Below, piece after piece: positions 33,497-41,081 of a stretch of 64,000 nucleotides of DNA (positions are counted from its first letter, which is position 1; each line of letters begins with the position of its first letter). Where the stretch lies: contig NZ_FMZS01000006.1 of NCBI RefSeq assembly GCF_900101265.1, forward strand, positions 248,001 to 312,000, written 5' to 3'. The notes under the pieces are model-generated. The model did not search any database. It saw only the letters and a list, made by a program, of their open reading frames with translations, and had not been told where the DNA came from. The stretch comes from Massilia sp. PDC64. Lineage in GTDB: Bacteria > Pseudomonadota > Gammaproteobacteria > Burkholderiales > Burkholderiaceae_D. The position numbers and the translations under genes were made by a program.

Positions 33497-36325
33497 ATGT
33501 TCCACATTAAATCCCTCGAGCTGGTCCACTGGGACTACTGGCAGCGCATCAAGAACATCCCGCTCGACGCCAAGATCATCACCATCGCCGGCCAGAACGG
33601 TTCCGGCAAGACGACGCTGCTCGACGCCCTGCGCACCTTGTTCGGCCTCGACTGCTCGATGGGCCGGACCTATAAACACTACGCGCGCCACTCGGGCCAG
33701 CAGAGCGCCTGGATCCGCGCCGTCGTCGACAACAAGCCGTCCGGCCGCCAGCTGTCGAACCGGCCGTTCCGCCACTCCGGCTTCTTCAGCGACGACGAAG
33801 TCACGCTGTTCTGCCAGGTGCAGAAGAACGGCGGCGACTGGAAGCGCCAATACCTCATGCGCCCCGGGAACATCCAGATCGAGGAAGTGACGGAAGCGAC
33901 CGACTGGCTCGGCGTCGAGAACTACCGCAAGCGCCTCGCGTCGGCCGGCCTGTCGCCGGCGATGTCGAAGGTGCTCGCGCTGGAGCAGGGCGAGACCGAT
34001 AAACTGTGCGAATACGCGCCGCGCCAGCTGCTGGATCTCGTGTTCCAGGTGTTCGGCGACAAGGAAGTGCTGGACGCGTACGACGAGGCGAAGCGCCACC
34101 AGCGCGACACCGAGGCAGAACTGAAGCGATTTGAAGCCGAGCTGGAGACGTCGCGCATCAACCTCGAAGGCCTGCGCCTGCGCGTGGCGAACTACCACCA
34201 GTGGGAAGACCTGAACAAGGAGCGCCGCGCCCTCGTCGAGGAAGTGCTGCCGAGCCTCGAATACCATGAGGCGCGCGAAAAAGCCGCGAACGTGAGCCGC
34301 CAGTTGCGCGAGGCGAAGAAGCCGCTGATGCAGGCCGACAGCCTGCTGACGGAAAAGCGCAACGCGCTCGCCGCGCAGCAGCGCGCGCTGACGGAAGCGC
34401 AGCAGCAGGAGGTGAAACTCGAACAGGAAGCGAACGAACTCGCGACCCGCCTGACGCAGGTGAACGCGAAGCTGAAGCCGCTGGAAAGCCTGCTCGAACA
34501 GAAGGAACGCCTGAACAAGCTGGCGGCGGATGCCGGTGCCGACATCGCGGAAGTGGCGGCGCAGCTGGAAGCGAAGGAAGCGGAACTCGCGAAGAAGAAG
34601 GCCGAACGCGAAGCGCTGGCCACGAAAATCGCCGGCGAACTGGCGACGATCTCAGCGCTGCAGGGCAAGACGACGATGCCGGAGCCGGAAGCCCAGCGCC
34701 AGATGCGCCGCGCGCTGCGCGATGCGGGCATTCCGCACGCCATGCTGTCGGACATCGTCGAAGTGACGGATCCGAAGTGGCAGGGTGCCGTCGAGGGTGT
34801 GCTGGGTGGCTACGCGTCGGTCGTGCTGCTGGAGCGCGCGAAGGATGCGCCGGCCGCGTACAAGCTTGCGGAGAAGGAGCGGTATCGTCACTTCATCGTG
34901 CCGGACTGCGTCGACGCGCCGGTCGTCAAGGACGACACCCTGCTGTCCGTCGTGCGGTTCTCGTCGAAGGCACCGTCCTGGCTGATCGACCAGCTGGAAC
35001 GCATCGAGCGCGTGGATTCCGTCGACGACGGCTTCAAGAGCGACGCCGACGAATGGATCACGCCGGAAGCCTACCACCGCGAACGCCGCGGCGGCCGCTC
35101 GCTGTTCGTCGAGCCGTCGCGCTACCGCTTCGGCGCGGCCGGCAAGACGCAGCGCCTGGAAGCCATCCAGAAATCGTTGCCCGCGCTGGAAGCGCAGGAA
35201 GACACGCTGACGCTCGCGATCAGCAAGCTGGCGGCGGAAGTGTCCGCGCTGCGCGTGCGCATCGCCGGCGTCGACGCCGCGAAGGAACTGTCCGCGCGCC
35301 AGGCCGAATTCGAAGAAGCGACCCGTGCGCTGGAACCGCTGAAGGCCGAGCGCCTGCAGGTCGGCGCGCGCCTGGGCGAGCTGCAAGTCCTGATCAAGAA
35401 CGCGACCGTCACGCGCACGCGTGCCGACACCGTATGGCAGAACGCCCGCATGGCGCTGTCGGAAGCGGAAGCGGGCATGCGCCTGAACAACCGTCGCGTG
35501 ATCGAACAGCGCAGCGAGCATGCGCGCGAACTGCTCACGTTGCGCCGCGCGTGGCGCCACGTGCCGAAGTCCTGGCGCAGCGCTGCGCAGCGTGCCGCGC
35601 TCGTCGCGACGCACCAGAACGCGCATCAAGTGAAACTGCGCATGAATTCCCTCGACGCGTCGCTCGCGCGCGGCGACTGGGAACAGGATCCGACCGTCAT
35701 CGACCAGTACGCGCGCCTGAACGACCAGCTCTCGGGCCGCCAGGTGGAGACGGAAGAACGCCGCTACCAGAACAACCGCGCGATCGAGGCGACGGACAAT
35801 GCGCGTGGCGCCTACATCGAGCGCCTGCGCTACACGATCAAGACCTACTCGAAGAACATCCGCGAACTGGGCGAGCTGGCGAACATCGACGTGTCGGTCG
35901 ACCCGGTCCGGCTGGAGAACGACGACGTGCAACTGGCGCAGGCCGGCCTGCACGTACGCTTCAAGTTCGACGGCAAGGGCCAGATCGGCATGAACGACGG
36001 CGAGGCGTCGGGCGGCCAGCAGGTCATGAAGTCGCTCGTGCTCTTGATCGGCCTGCTGAAATCGGAAGAGGGTTCCGGCGGCTTCGTGTTCATCGACGAA
36101 CCGTTCGCCCACCTGGACATCCGTAACATCCAGCTGGTCGGCGAGTTCCTGAAGAACACCGACGCGCAATACCTCATGACGACGCCGCTGACGCACAACA
36201 CGGACGTCTACGATCCTTCCGACCTCACGCTCATCACGAGCAAGAAGAAGAAGGACACGCAGTGGGCGCAGCCGATCTTCGTGCTGCAGAGACGGCGCGA
36301 CGGGGAAGAGGCGCAGGCAGCCTGA
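33497..36325 (+). CDS. SMC-like condensin ATPase with hinge (MksB/JetC-like)
   Basis: 942 residues. The N-terminal head has the Walker A loop GQNGSGKTT (32-40). Two long coiled-coil stretches (about 170-390 and 560-790) flank an SMC-hinge-like domain (about 395-550: MRRALRDAGIPHAMLSDIVE, AVEGVLGGYASVVLLERA). The C-terminal head has the signature ASGGQQVMK (837-845, a GGQQ variant of the ABC C-motif) and Walker B with catalytic glutamate FVFIDEP (D867, E868), followed by the D-loop histidine region AHLD. It should dimerise through the hinge and entrap DNA. It is shorter than MukB (about 1480) and close to small MksB proteins. Third gene of the operon; a terminator follows. Confidence 0.88.
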   Translation: MFHIKSLELVHWDYWQRIKNIPLDAKIITIAGQNGSGKTTLLDALRTLFGLDCSMGRTYKHYARHSGQQSAWIRAVVDNKPSGRQLSNRPFRHSGFFSDDEVTLFCQVQKNGGDWKRQYLMRPGNIQIEEVTEATDWLGVENYRKRLASAGLSPAMSKVLALEQGETDKLCEYAPRQLLDLVFQVFGDKEVLDAYDEAKRHQRDTEAELKRFEAELETSRINLEGLRLRVANYHQWEDLNKERRALVEEVLPSLEYHEAREKAANVSRQLREAKKPLMQADSLLTEKRNALAAQQRALTEAQQQEVKLEQEANELATRLTQVNAKLKPLESLLEQKERLNKLAADAGADIAEVAAQLEAKEAELAKKKAEREALATKIAGELATISALQGKTTMPEPEAQRQMRRALRDAGIPHAMLSDIVEVTDPKWQGAVEGVLGGYASVVLLERAKDAPAAYKLAEKERYRHFIVPDCVDAPVVKDDTLLSVVRFSSKAPSWLIDQLERIERVDSVDDGFKSDADEWITPEAYHRERRGGRSLFVEPSRYRFGAAGKTQRLEAIQKSLPALEAQEDTLTLAISKLAAEVSALRVRIAGVDAAKELSARQAEFEEATRALEPLKAERLQVGARLGELQVLIKNATVTRTRADTVWQNARMALSEAEAGMRLNNRRVIEQRSEHARELLTLRRAWRHVPKSWRSAAQRAALVATHQNAHQVKLRMNSLDASLARGDWEQDPTVIDQYARLNDQLSGRQVETEERRYQNNRAIEATDNARGAYIERLRYTIKTYSKNIRELGELANIDVSVDPVRLENDDVQLAQAGLHVRFKFDGKGQIGMNDGEASGGQQVMKSLVLLIGLLKSEEGSGGFVFIDEPFAHLDIRNIQLVGEFLKNTDAQYLMTTPLTHNTDVYDPSDLTLITSKKKKDTQWAQPIFVLQRRRDGEEAQAA

Positions 36326-36333
36326 CCGTATCG

Positions 36334-37323
36334 TCATGATGGCTGCAACGGCCGGCGTTCCTGGGGACGCCGGCCGTTTTGTTTGTGGACCTGCTGCGGC
36401 GCCAGATGGCGCAACATCACCTGGCGCGCCGATTCCGCGATGCCCTGCCAGTACGCGCGCCTCAGCGCCGCCCGCTTGCGATGTTTGGACGGGATCTTCG
36501 CCAGCGGCCTGGCGTGGAAGGGCAGGGCGATATACCACGCGCGGCCCGGCATCTCGGTGCCGCCGAGGCTGCGCCAAGTGTCGTCGTAGGCGGTGGCGAA
36601 ATGCCTGGCGTGCGACGGCGCCCAGGCGCAATGCCGGGCCGACTTGACGGCCACCACGTGGTCCATGCCCAGCGCCTGGGCGATGCCCTGCAGCGCGGCG
36701 CAGCAGAAGAAGCCGGGTGTCGTGACCAACGGCGAATTGGCCGGAAACGCGCGGCGGAAGGCGTTTACGGCATCCACTTCGTCGGCGCGGTGACCCTGGT
36801 TGCGGGCGATGAACGGCAAAATGCCGGCCATGCCGAGTCCGGCCAGGCCGGCGAAGTGCTCGTCGACCCAGCTGAACGACAGGCGGTGCACGCGCCGGCC
36901 GTTGGCCAGCAGGGTCAGGGTGAGGTCCCCTTCCGCGTTCAGGCGCTGCGCCATGCCGAGGCGGACCTCGACCTTGCTGCCGTCCGCCTCGTGCTGCCAC
37001 AGCACGAGCCCCCCGTCGCGGTAGACGGCCTGCTTGTAGGCCGTGTCGAACGTGGCGTCCTCGAAGCGGTAATGCGTCAGCACGCAGCGCACGCGCTGGC
37101 GCAGCGATAACCCTTGCGCCAGGTAGTTCCGGTGGCTCAGGTGGTGGAAGACGTCGTCGTGCACCTGCGTCACGTAGTTGCGGTACACGTCCATGGCGAG
37201 CAGTTCCGCGTGGGCGCGGTGGAACAGCAGCACGCGCAGGCTGCGCGCGATGCACGCGGCCCAGGACGCGAACGGGTAATGCCGCCGCGCCTTCCAGTGG
37301 CGGGTGAGGAGGGCGAACACCAT
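36334..37323 (-). CDS. DUF535 (VirK/YbjX-like) protein
   Basis: 329 residues, soluble, no signal peptide. It matches the VirK/YbjX (DUF535) family through LRQRVRCVLTHYRFEDATFD, RLSFSWVD (about 155-162), NQGHRADEVDAVNAFRRAFP and the long basic C-terminus. Family members in enteric bacteria influence outer-membrane protein or lipid A-related phenotypes and antimicrobial-peptide resistance; the mechanism is unknown. Its last codons contain the terminator of the convergent SMC operon. Its ribosome site (CTGGAG) is inside a hairpin just before the start (see 37328-37349). Confidence 0.8.
   Translation of the reverse strand: MVFALLTRHWKARRHYPFASWAACIARSLRVLLFHRAHAELLAMDVYRNYVTQVHDDVFHHLSHRNYLAQGLSLRQRVRCVLTHYRFEDATFDTAYKQAVYRDGGLVLWQHEADGSKVEVRLGMAQRLNAEGDLTLTLLANGRRVHRLSFSWVDEHFAGLAGLGMAGILPFIARNQGHRADEVDAVNAFRRAFPANSPLVTTPGFFCCAALQGIAQALGMDHVVAVKSARHCAWAPSHARHFATAYDDTWRSLGGTEMPGRAWYIALPFHARPLAKIPSKHRKRAALRRAYWQGIAESARQVMLRHLAPQQVHKQNGRRPQERRPLQPS
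36347..36385 (+). terminator. intrinsic terminator of the SMC-type operon
   Basis: AACGGCCGGCGT and ACGCCGGCCGTT form a perfect 12-bp stem (36347-36358 and 36367-36378) with an 8-base loop, followed by TTGTTTG. The run is T-rich on the plus strand only. It lies inside the C-terminal codons of the minus-strand DUF535 gene. Confidence 0.85.
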
Positions 37324-37327
37324 GTGT

Positions 37328-37349
37328 GCTCCAGGTAAATGACTGGAGC
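37328..37349 (-). promoter_or_regulatory. hairpin sequestering the ribosome site of the DUF535 gene
   Basis: In the minus-strand mRNA GCTCCAG pairs with CTGGAGC (7 bp) around the loop TCATTTAC. The Shine-Dalgarno GGAG is in the 3' arm, about 7 bases before the ATG. It could limit translation until unfolded. A TTGACA box lies 18-23 bases further upstream in the same direction, but no clear -10 follows. Confidence 0.5.
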
Positions 37350-37435
37350 CCCGACACGGTTGTCAATACATCACGTGGCCCCGGCGGCTATTCTCCGCAC
37401 GGTTATGCATGGTGTATTGGAGTGCATCAAGCGAA

Positions 37436-37948
37436 TCAAGCGTCGCCGATTTCCTTGCGCATGCGCTGGCGCCAGCGCATCAGGGCGGCGGAGAACGTGG
37501 CGAAGTAGGCGGCCGTCAGGCCCAGGCACAGCATCGTGACCGGGCTGTCCGTGAAGCGCGGGTTTGGACGGTTGCTGCCCTGGTTCATGTAGATCTCGAT
37601 GCCGAGGTAGATCACGCGCGCCACCAGCACCATGGCGACAAGGATGCCCATGCGCGACGGTGGCGTGAAGAAATAGCCTTCCGGCGTGTCTTCGAACCGG
37701 GTGCGGCGCAGGCCGTAGGAGCCCAGCGCGATGCCGCCGATGGCGCCGGCGGCCAGCGCGGCCAGCTGGAACGGGCGGTCGCCGAGTTCCGTCGCGGGGA
37801 TGAGGAGCATGACGACGAACACGAACAGGCCCGTGTAGTGGCGCGACAGGATCGAGCGTTGCCGCGTCATCTGGTGTTTCAGGCGCGAATGGATGCGCCA
37901 GACGAGCAGGGGGACGAGGACGATGAGGGCGAGGGTGGTAAGACTCAT
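37436..37948 (-). CDS. DUF1453-like (CcdC-type) multi-pass membrane protein
   Basis: 170 residues with about four membrane helices (LTTLALIVLVPLLVWRIHSR, LFVFVVMLLIPATE, FQLAALAAGAIGGIALGSYG, ILVAMVLVARVIYLG, LCLGLTAAYFATFSAALM). A conserved-looking cytoplasmic motif RTRFEDTPEGYFFTPPSRMG also occurs in the neighbouring paralogue (RTRFEQVGAEFFFTPHAPIG). This pattern resembles DUF1453/CcdC-like proteins; function unknown. The ATG at 37948 places the first helix right after the start. Second in a minus-strand pair, 10 bases after its paralogue. Confidence 0.72.
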   Translation of the reverse strand: MSLTTLALIVLVPLLVWRIHSRLKHQMTRQRSILSRHYTGLFVFVVMLLIPATELGDRPFQLAALAAGAIGGIALGSYGLRRTRFEDTPEGYFFTPPSRMGILVAMVLVARVIYLGIEIYMNQGSNRPNPRFTDSPVTMLCLGLTAAYFATFSAALMRWRQRMRKEIGDA

Positions 37949-37958
37949 GCGAACAAAC

Positions 37959-38462
37959 TCAAGGTGAGACGGGAGCGGTGCGCTTGCGCCACGACAGCAG
38001 GCCGAACGCATAGCTCATGTAATAGCCGGCCAGCACGCCGAAGATGACGAGGGTCAGCGGGCTCGACACGAATTCGTGGTGCGCGAACGACCCGAGCGCG
38101 TAAAACTCGTACGCGCGCCACGCCATGCGGGCCATGAACAGCAGGGCCACGGCGAGGCCGATCGGTGCGTGTGGGGTGAAGAAGAATTCGGCGCCGACCT
38201 GCTCGAAGCGCGTCCTGCCGATCGCGATGCGGCCCAGTACGGCTCCGACCGGCAGCCCGGCCGCGAGGCCCGCGAGGGCGAACGGATTCGTCCGGATGCT
38301 TACGGCGGCCAGGATCAGCAGCAGAAGGGGGAAGAACACGAGGGTCGTGCGGTGACGCCACGTCTTCGAACGCTGGCGGGTCGTCAGGCGCTTGATGCGG
38401 CTGTACATGCGCCACAGCACGAGCGGCGCGAGCACGGCGGCAACGACGGGAGTCGGCAACAT
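37959..38462 (-). CDS. DUF1453-like membrane protein, paralogue of its neighbour
   Basis: 167 residues with the same helix order as the downstream gene: PTPVVAAVLAPLVLWRMYSR, TLVFFPLLLLILAAVSI, LAGLAAGLPVGAVLGRIAIG, IGLAVALLFMARMAW, LTLVIFGVLAGYYMSYA. It shares the LVLWRMYSRIK and RTRFEQV...FFFTPHAPIG landmarks with its neighbour, so the pair is a tandem duplication. The ATG at 38462 puts the first helix at the start; the frame is open upstream through arginine- and glycine-rich sequence that looks non-coding. Function unknown. Confidence 0.72.
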   Translation of the reverse strand: MLPTPVVAAVLAPLVLWRMYSRIKRLTTRQRSKTWRHRTTLVFFPLLLLILAAVSIRTNPFALAGLAAGLPVGAVLGRIAIGRTRFEQVGAEFFFTPHAPIGLAVALLFMARMAWRAYEFYALGSFAHHEFVSSPLTLVIFGVLAGYYMSYAFGLLSWRKRTAPVSP

Positions 38463-38566
38463 GGGATTCCTCGGAACATTTTGTCGAATCCGCCATTGTA
38501 ATCCAGGCGCGCGTCGGCAAACCGCTGCCCATGGTAATGTTTTGGCATCTAAAGCAGGAGCCTCAC

Positions 38567-38749
38567 ATGATCTTAGACCTGACCGCGATGCGGCGCCCGC
38601 TCCACGCACACCGGGCACCCGATCCCGCGCCGATCGAAGAACCGCCGCCCGACCCGTTCGAGCCCGCCGACCCGCACCAGCCGCCCATCCGCACGCCGCA
38701 GAACGACGAGCCGCCTGTCGACCCGAACCCCAGCGTCACCTTGCACTAG
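38567..38749 (+). CDS. small proline-rich protein, function unknown
   Basis: 60 residues. AGGAGC precedes the ATG at 38567 at normal spacing. About one residue in four is proline (PIEEPPPDPFEPADPHQPP), with many aspartates and glutamates, and no membrane segment or signal peptide. Such composition is disordered and may bind SH3-like or other partner domains. The stop codon shares bases with the convergent LysR stop. It may be related in kind to the 64-residue proline-rich protein at 61397, though the sequences do not align. Confidence 0.6.
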   Translation: MILDLTAMRRPLHAHRAPDPAPIEEPPPDPFEPADPHQPPIRTPQNDEPPVDPNPSVTLH

Positions 38750-39633
38750 GCCAGCAGCGCCGCGTGCTCTTGCAGCAGGTCGGCCAGCAGGTCCGCCATC
38801 AGCGTCACGCGCGGCGAGCGGCGCACGTCCGGATGCACCGCCAGCCACAGCGGGCGGCTGAGCACGTGGCCGTGGTCCGGGTGCAGCACCAGCAGCGGAT
38901 CGTCGCGGCCGAGGAAATGCGGCAGTACCGCGACGCCGAGGCCAGCGCGGCATGCGGCCACCATGGCGGCCGCATCGTTGGTCCAGAACGCATACGGCCG
39001 CGCGCCCGCGAATTTCGCCAGCCAGGCCTGCTGCGGCGTGTCCTTCATCGCTTCGCCGTAGCCGATGAATTCCCACTCGTCGTGCGGCCGCTCGAACCAG
39101 CCGGGCGCCGCATACAGTCCATAACCCATCTGCGCCAGCGGCCGCGCCGCCAGTCCCGGCTGCTCGGGACGCGCCATGCGCAGCGCGAGGTCGGCCTCTC
39201 TCCGGTATAAATCGGCCTGGCGGATTTCGCCGATGATTTCCAGCGTGAGCGCGGGCCAGCGTGCCCGCAATGCGCCCAGGCGCGGCACGAGGAAACTGCT
39301 CGCGAAGGTGGGCGGCGCCGACAGCCGCACGACGCCGCGCAGCGTGGCCGCACCCGCGCCGGCACGGGCAAACGCGAGCGCCTCGTCTTCGACCCGGCGC
39401 GCCTGCGCCAGCAATGCCTCGCCTTCCACGGTCAGTGCCCAGTGCTTCGGCAGGCGGTCGAACAGCCGTACGCCCAGGCGTCCCTCGAGCATGCCGATGC
39501 GGCGCGCAACGGTCGAGTGTTCGACGTCCAGCGCGCGCGCCGTCGCGCTCAGCTTGCCCTGGCGGGCCAGTTCGACGAAGTAGCGGATGTCGTCCCAGTC
39601 GAGTGATTCACTTATCGATTTTTGCACGGTCAT
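38746..39633 (-). CDS. LysR-family transcriptional regulator
   Basis: 295 residues. The helix-turn-helix is DDIRYFVELARQGKLSATAR with HSTVARRIGMLEGRLGVRLF. The effector domain has GVVRLSAPPTFASSFLVPRL and a C-terminal RSPRVTLMADLLADLL. It is divergent from the quinone oxidoreductase gene across 71 bases that contain two direct repeats, so it likely controls that gene. The stop overlaps the 60-residue gene's stop by 3 bases. Confidence 0.9.
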   Translation of the reverse strand: MTVQKSISESLDWDDIRYFVELARQGKLSATARALDVEHSTVARRIGMLEGRLGVRLFDRLPKHWALTVEGEALLAQARRVEDEALAFARAGAGAATLRGVVRLSAPPTFASSFLVPRLGALRARWPALTLEIIGEIRQADLYRREADLALRMARPEQPGLAARPLAQMGYGLYAAPGWFERPHDEWEFIGYGEAMKDTPQQAWLAKFAGARPYAFWTNDAAAMVAACRAGLGVAVLPHFLGRDDPLLVLHPDHGHVLSRPLWLAVHPDVRRSPRVTLMADLLADLLQEHAALLA

Positions 39634-39634
39634 T

Positions 39635-39664
39635 GACGATTTTTTGGGATTTCGGACGATTTTT
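39635..39664. promoter_or_regulatory. direct repeats in the LysR/quinone oxidoreductase divergent region
   Basis: GACGATTTTT occurs at 39635-39644 and 39655-39664, 20 bases apart, i.e. on the same face of the helix. TTGACG (39633-39638) could be a -35. The spacing suits binding of LysR dimers. Confidence 0.45.
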
Positions 39665-39704
39665 GATCAATCTACCATGGACATCTCAACTACCGGAGAA
39701 CGAC

Positions 39705-40688
39705 ATGGATGAATTGATCGAACACGTGCGCATCCACCGCCAGGGTGGCGTGGAGCAATTGGAAACCGAGCGGCTCGCCGTCGCGCCGCCGGCGGCGGGC
39801 GAGGTGCGCGTGCGCCAGCTGGCCATCGGCGTGAATTTCCTCGACGTGTATCACCGCAACGGGAGCTATCCGCTGCCGCACCTGCCGGCGACGCCGGGTG
39901 TCGAAGGTGCCGGCGTCGTCGAGGTGGTCGGCCCAGGCGTGACGGGCTTCGTGCCGGGGCAGCGCGTCGCCTACACGGGGCTGGTCGGCGGCTATGCGGC
40001 GGTGCGCAACGTGCCGGCGGACCGTCTCGTCGTCGTGCCGGACGCCGTCTCCCTGGATACCGTCGCTGGTGGGCTGCTGCGCGGCCTCACGGCGCACATG
40101 CTGTTCGCGCACGTGCGGGAACTCCGCCCCGGCGACACTGTCCTGGTGCACGCGGCCGCCGGCGGTCTCGGGCTCGTGCTGACGCAGTGGGCGAGTGCGC
40201 TCGGCGCGCGCGTCATCGGCACGGTCGGCAACCGCGACAAGGCGGCACTCGCGCTGGCCCACGGCGCCGAACGCGTGGTCCTGTACCGCGAGGAGGATTT
40301 CGTGGCGGCGGCACGCGATTTCACGGGCGGGCGCGGCGTCGACTTCGCGATCGACGGCATCGGCGGCCCGACGCTGCTGCGTACCTTCGACGCCGTGCGG
40401 CCGTACGGCATGGCGGCCAGCGTCGGCCAGGCCAGCGGCAGCATCGAGCCGGTCGACCTGCTGCAGATCGGCAAGCCGCGCGGTATCGCGTTCGCCCGTC
40501 CCAGCGTGATGCAGTTCATGACAGTCCCCGGCCTGTACCAGGAAGGCGCGCAGGCGACCCTGGCGCGGCTGGCGGCGGGCCTGCGCGTGCCGGTCGGGCT
40601 CGACCTGCCGCTGGCGCGCGCGGCCGAGGCGCATGCCGCCATGGAAGCGGGGCAGACGAGCGGCGCCGTGCTGCTGCGGCCTCGATAA
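39705..40688 (+). CDS. quinone oxidoreductase (zinc-independent MDR)
   Basis: 327 residues. It matches NADPH:quinone oxidoreductases of the QOR/YhdH type: GVNFLDVYHRNGSYPLP, PATPGVEGAGVVEVVG, GQRVAYTGLVGGYA and the nucleotide-binding VHAAAGGLGLVLTQWASALG. Catalytic zinc cysteines are absent, as expected. It reduces quinones or enones with NADPH in the cytoplasm. CGGAGAA precedes the ATG. Divergent from a LysR gene, a typical pairing. The next gene downstream has its own promoter. Confidence 0.88.
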   Translation: MDELIEHVRIHRQGGVEQLETERLAVAPPAAGEVRVRQLAIGVNFLDVYHRNGSYPLPHLPATPGVEGAGVVEVVGPGVTGFVPGQRVAYTGLVGGYAAVRNVPADRLVVVPDAVSLDTVAGGLLRGLTAHMLFAHVRELRPGDTVLVHAAAGGLGLVLTQWASALGARVIGTVGNRDKAALALAHGAERVVLYREEDFVAAARDFTGGRGVDFAIDGIGGPTLLRTFDAVRPYGMAASVGQASGSIEPVDLLQIGKPRGIAFARPSVMQFMTVPGLYQEGAQATLARLAAGLRVPVGLDLPLARAAEAHAAMEAGQTSGAVLLRPR

Positions 40689-40696
40689 AAAATCGC

Positions 40697-40726
40697 TTGA
40701 CCAACCAATAACCGGCTGGTTATGAT
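40697..40726 (+). promoter_or_regulatory. sigma-70-type promoter of the ArsR operon
   Basis: TTGACC (40697-40702), an 18-base spacer and TATGAT (40721-40726). The -10 overlaps the end of the upstream operator copy, which fits repression by the ArsR protein. Confidence 0.65.
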
Positions 40727-40749
40727 TTGATTCATAGCCAGCCGGTTAT
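40708..40749 (+). promoter_or_regulatory. twin palindromic operators of the ArsR regulator
   Basis: ATAACCGGCTGGTTAT (40708-40723) and ATAGCCAGCCGGTTAT (40734-40749), the second being the reverse complement of the first with one difference. Both are imperfect palindromes, centred 26 bases apart. The first covers the -10 and the second ends 8 bases before the ATG. The layout suggests autorepression. Confidence 0.6.
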
Positions 40750-40757
40750 TAATTGCC

Positions 40758-41081
40758 ATGACAGACGCCCACGATATTCTTTTCCGGACACTCGGCGACC
40801 CGACGCGCCGCGCCATTTTCGAATCGCTGTGCCGCGACGGCGAGCAGACGGTCGGGGCCCTCACGGCCCGGGCCGGCATCTCGCAGCCGGCCGTGTCCAA
40901 GCACCTGGGGCTGTTGAAGCAGGCCGGGCTCGTGCGCGACCGGCATGAAGGACGCCAGACGCACTACACCGCCCAGCTGCAGGCATTGGCGCCGCTGGCC
41001 GACTGGACGAACCAAATGGCCCGGTTCTGGGAGAGCCGGTTCGATGACCTGGAAGACCTGTTGAAAAGGATGGACCAATGA
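40758..41081 (+). CDS. ArsR-family transcriptional regulator
   Basis: 107 residues with a winged helix: DILFRTLGDPTRRAIFESL, TVGALTARAGISQPAVSKHL, GLLKQAGLVRDRHEGRQTHY. No cysteine pair typical of metal-sensing ArsR/SmtB members is present, so it is the non-metal type often coupled to SRPBCC genes. It overlaps the SRPBCC gene by 4 bases and has a promoter with twin operators in front, so it probably represses its own operon. Ligand unknown. Confidence 0.9.
   Translation: MTDAHDILFRTLGDPTRRAIFESLCRDGEQTVGALTARAGISQPAVSKHLGLLKQAGLVRDRHEGRQTHYTAQLQALAPLADWTNQMARFWESRFDDLEDLLKRMDQ

Noticed and set aside
31408..36325. SbcCD or RecN repair system
   Set aside because: No SbcD nuclease and no RecN zinc or central insert; the hinge and the two small partner genes fit condensin-like complexes better.
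36334..37323. JetD or MksG nuclease for the SMC operon
   Set aside because: The gene has DUF535 features, no Toprim motif, and is on the opposite strand.
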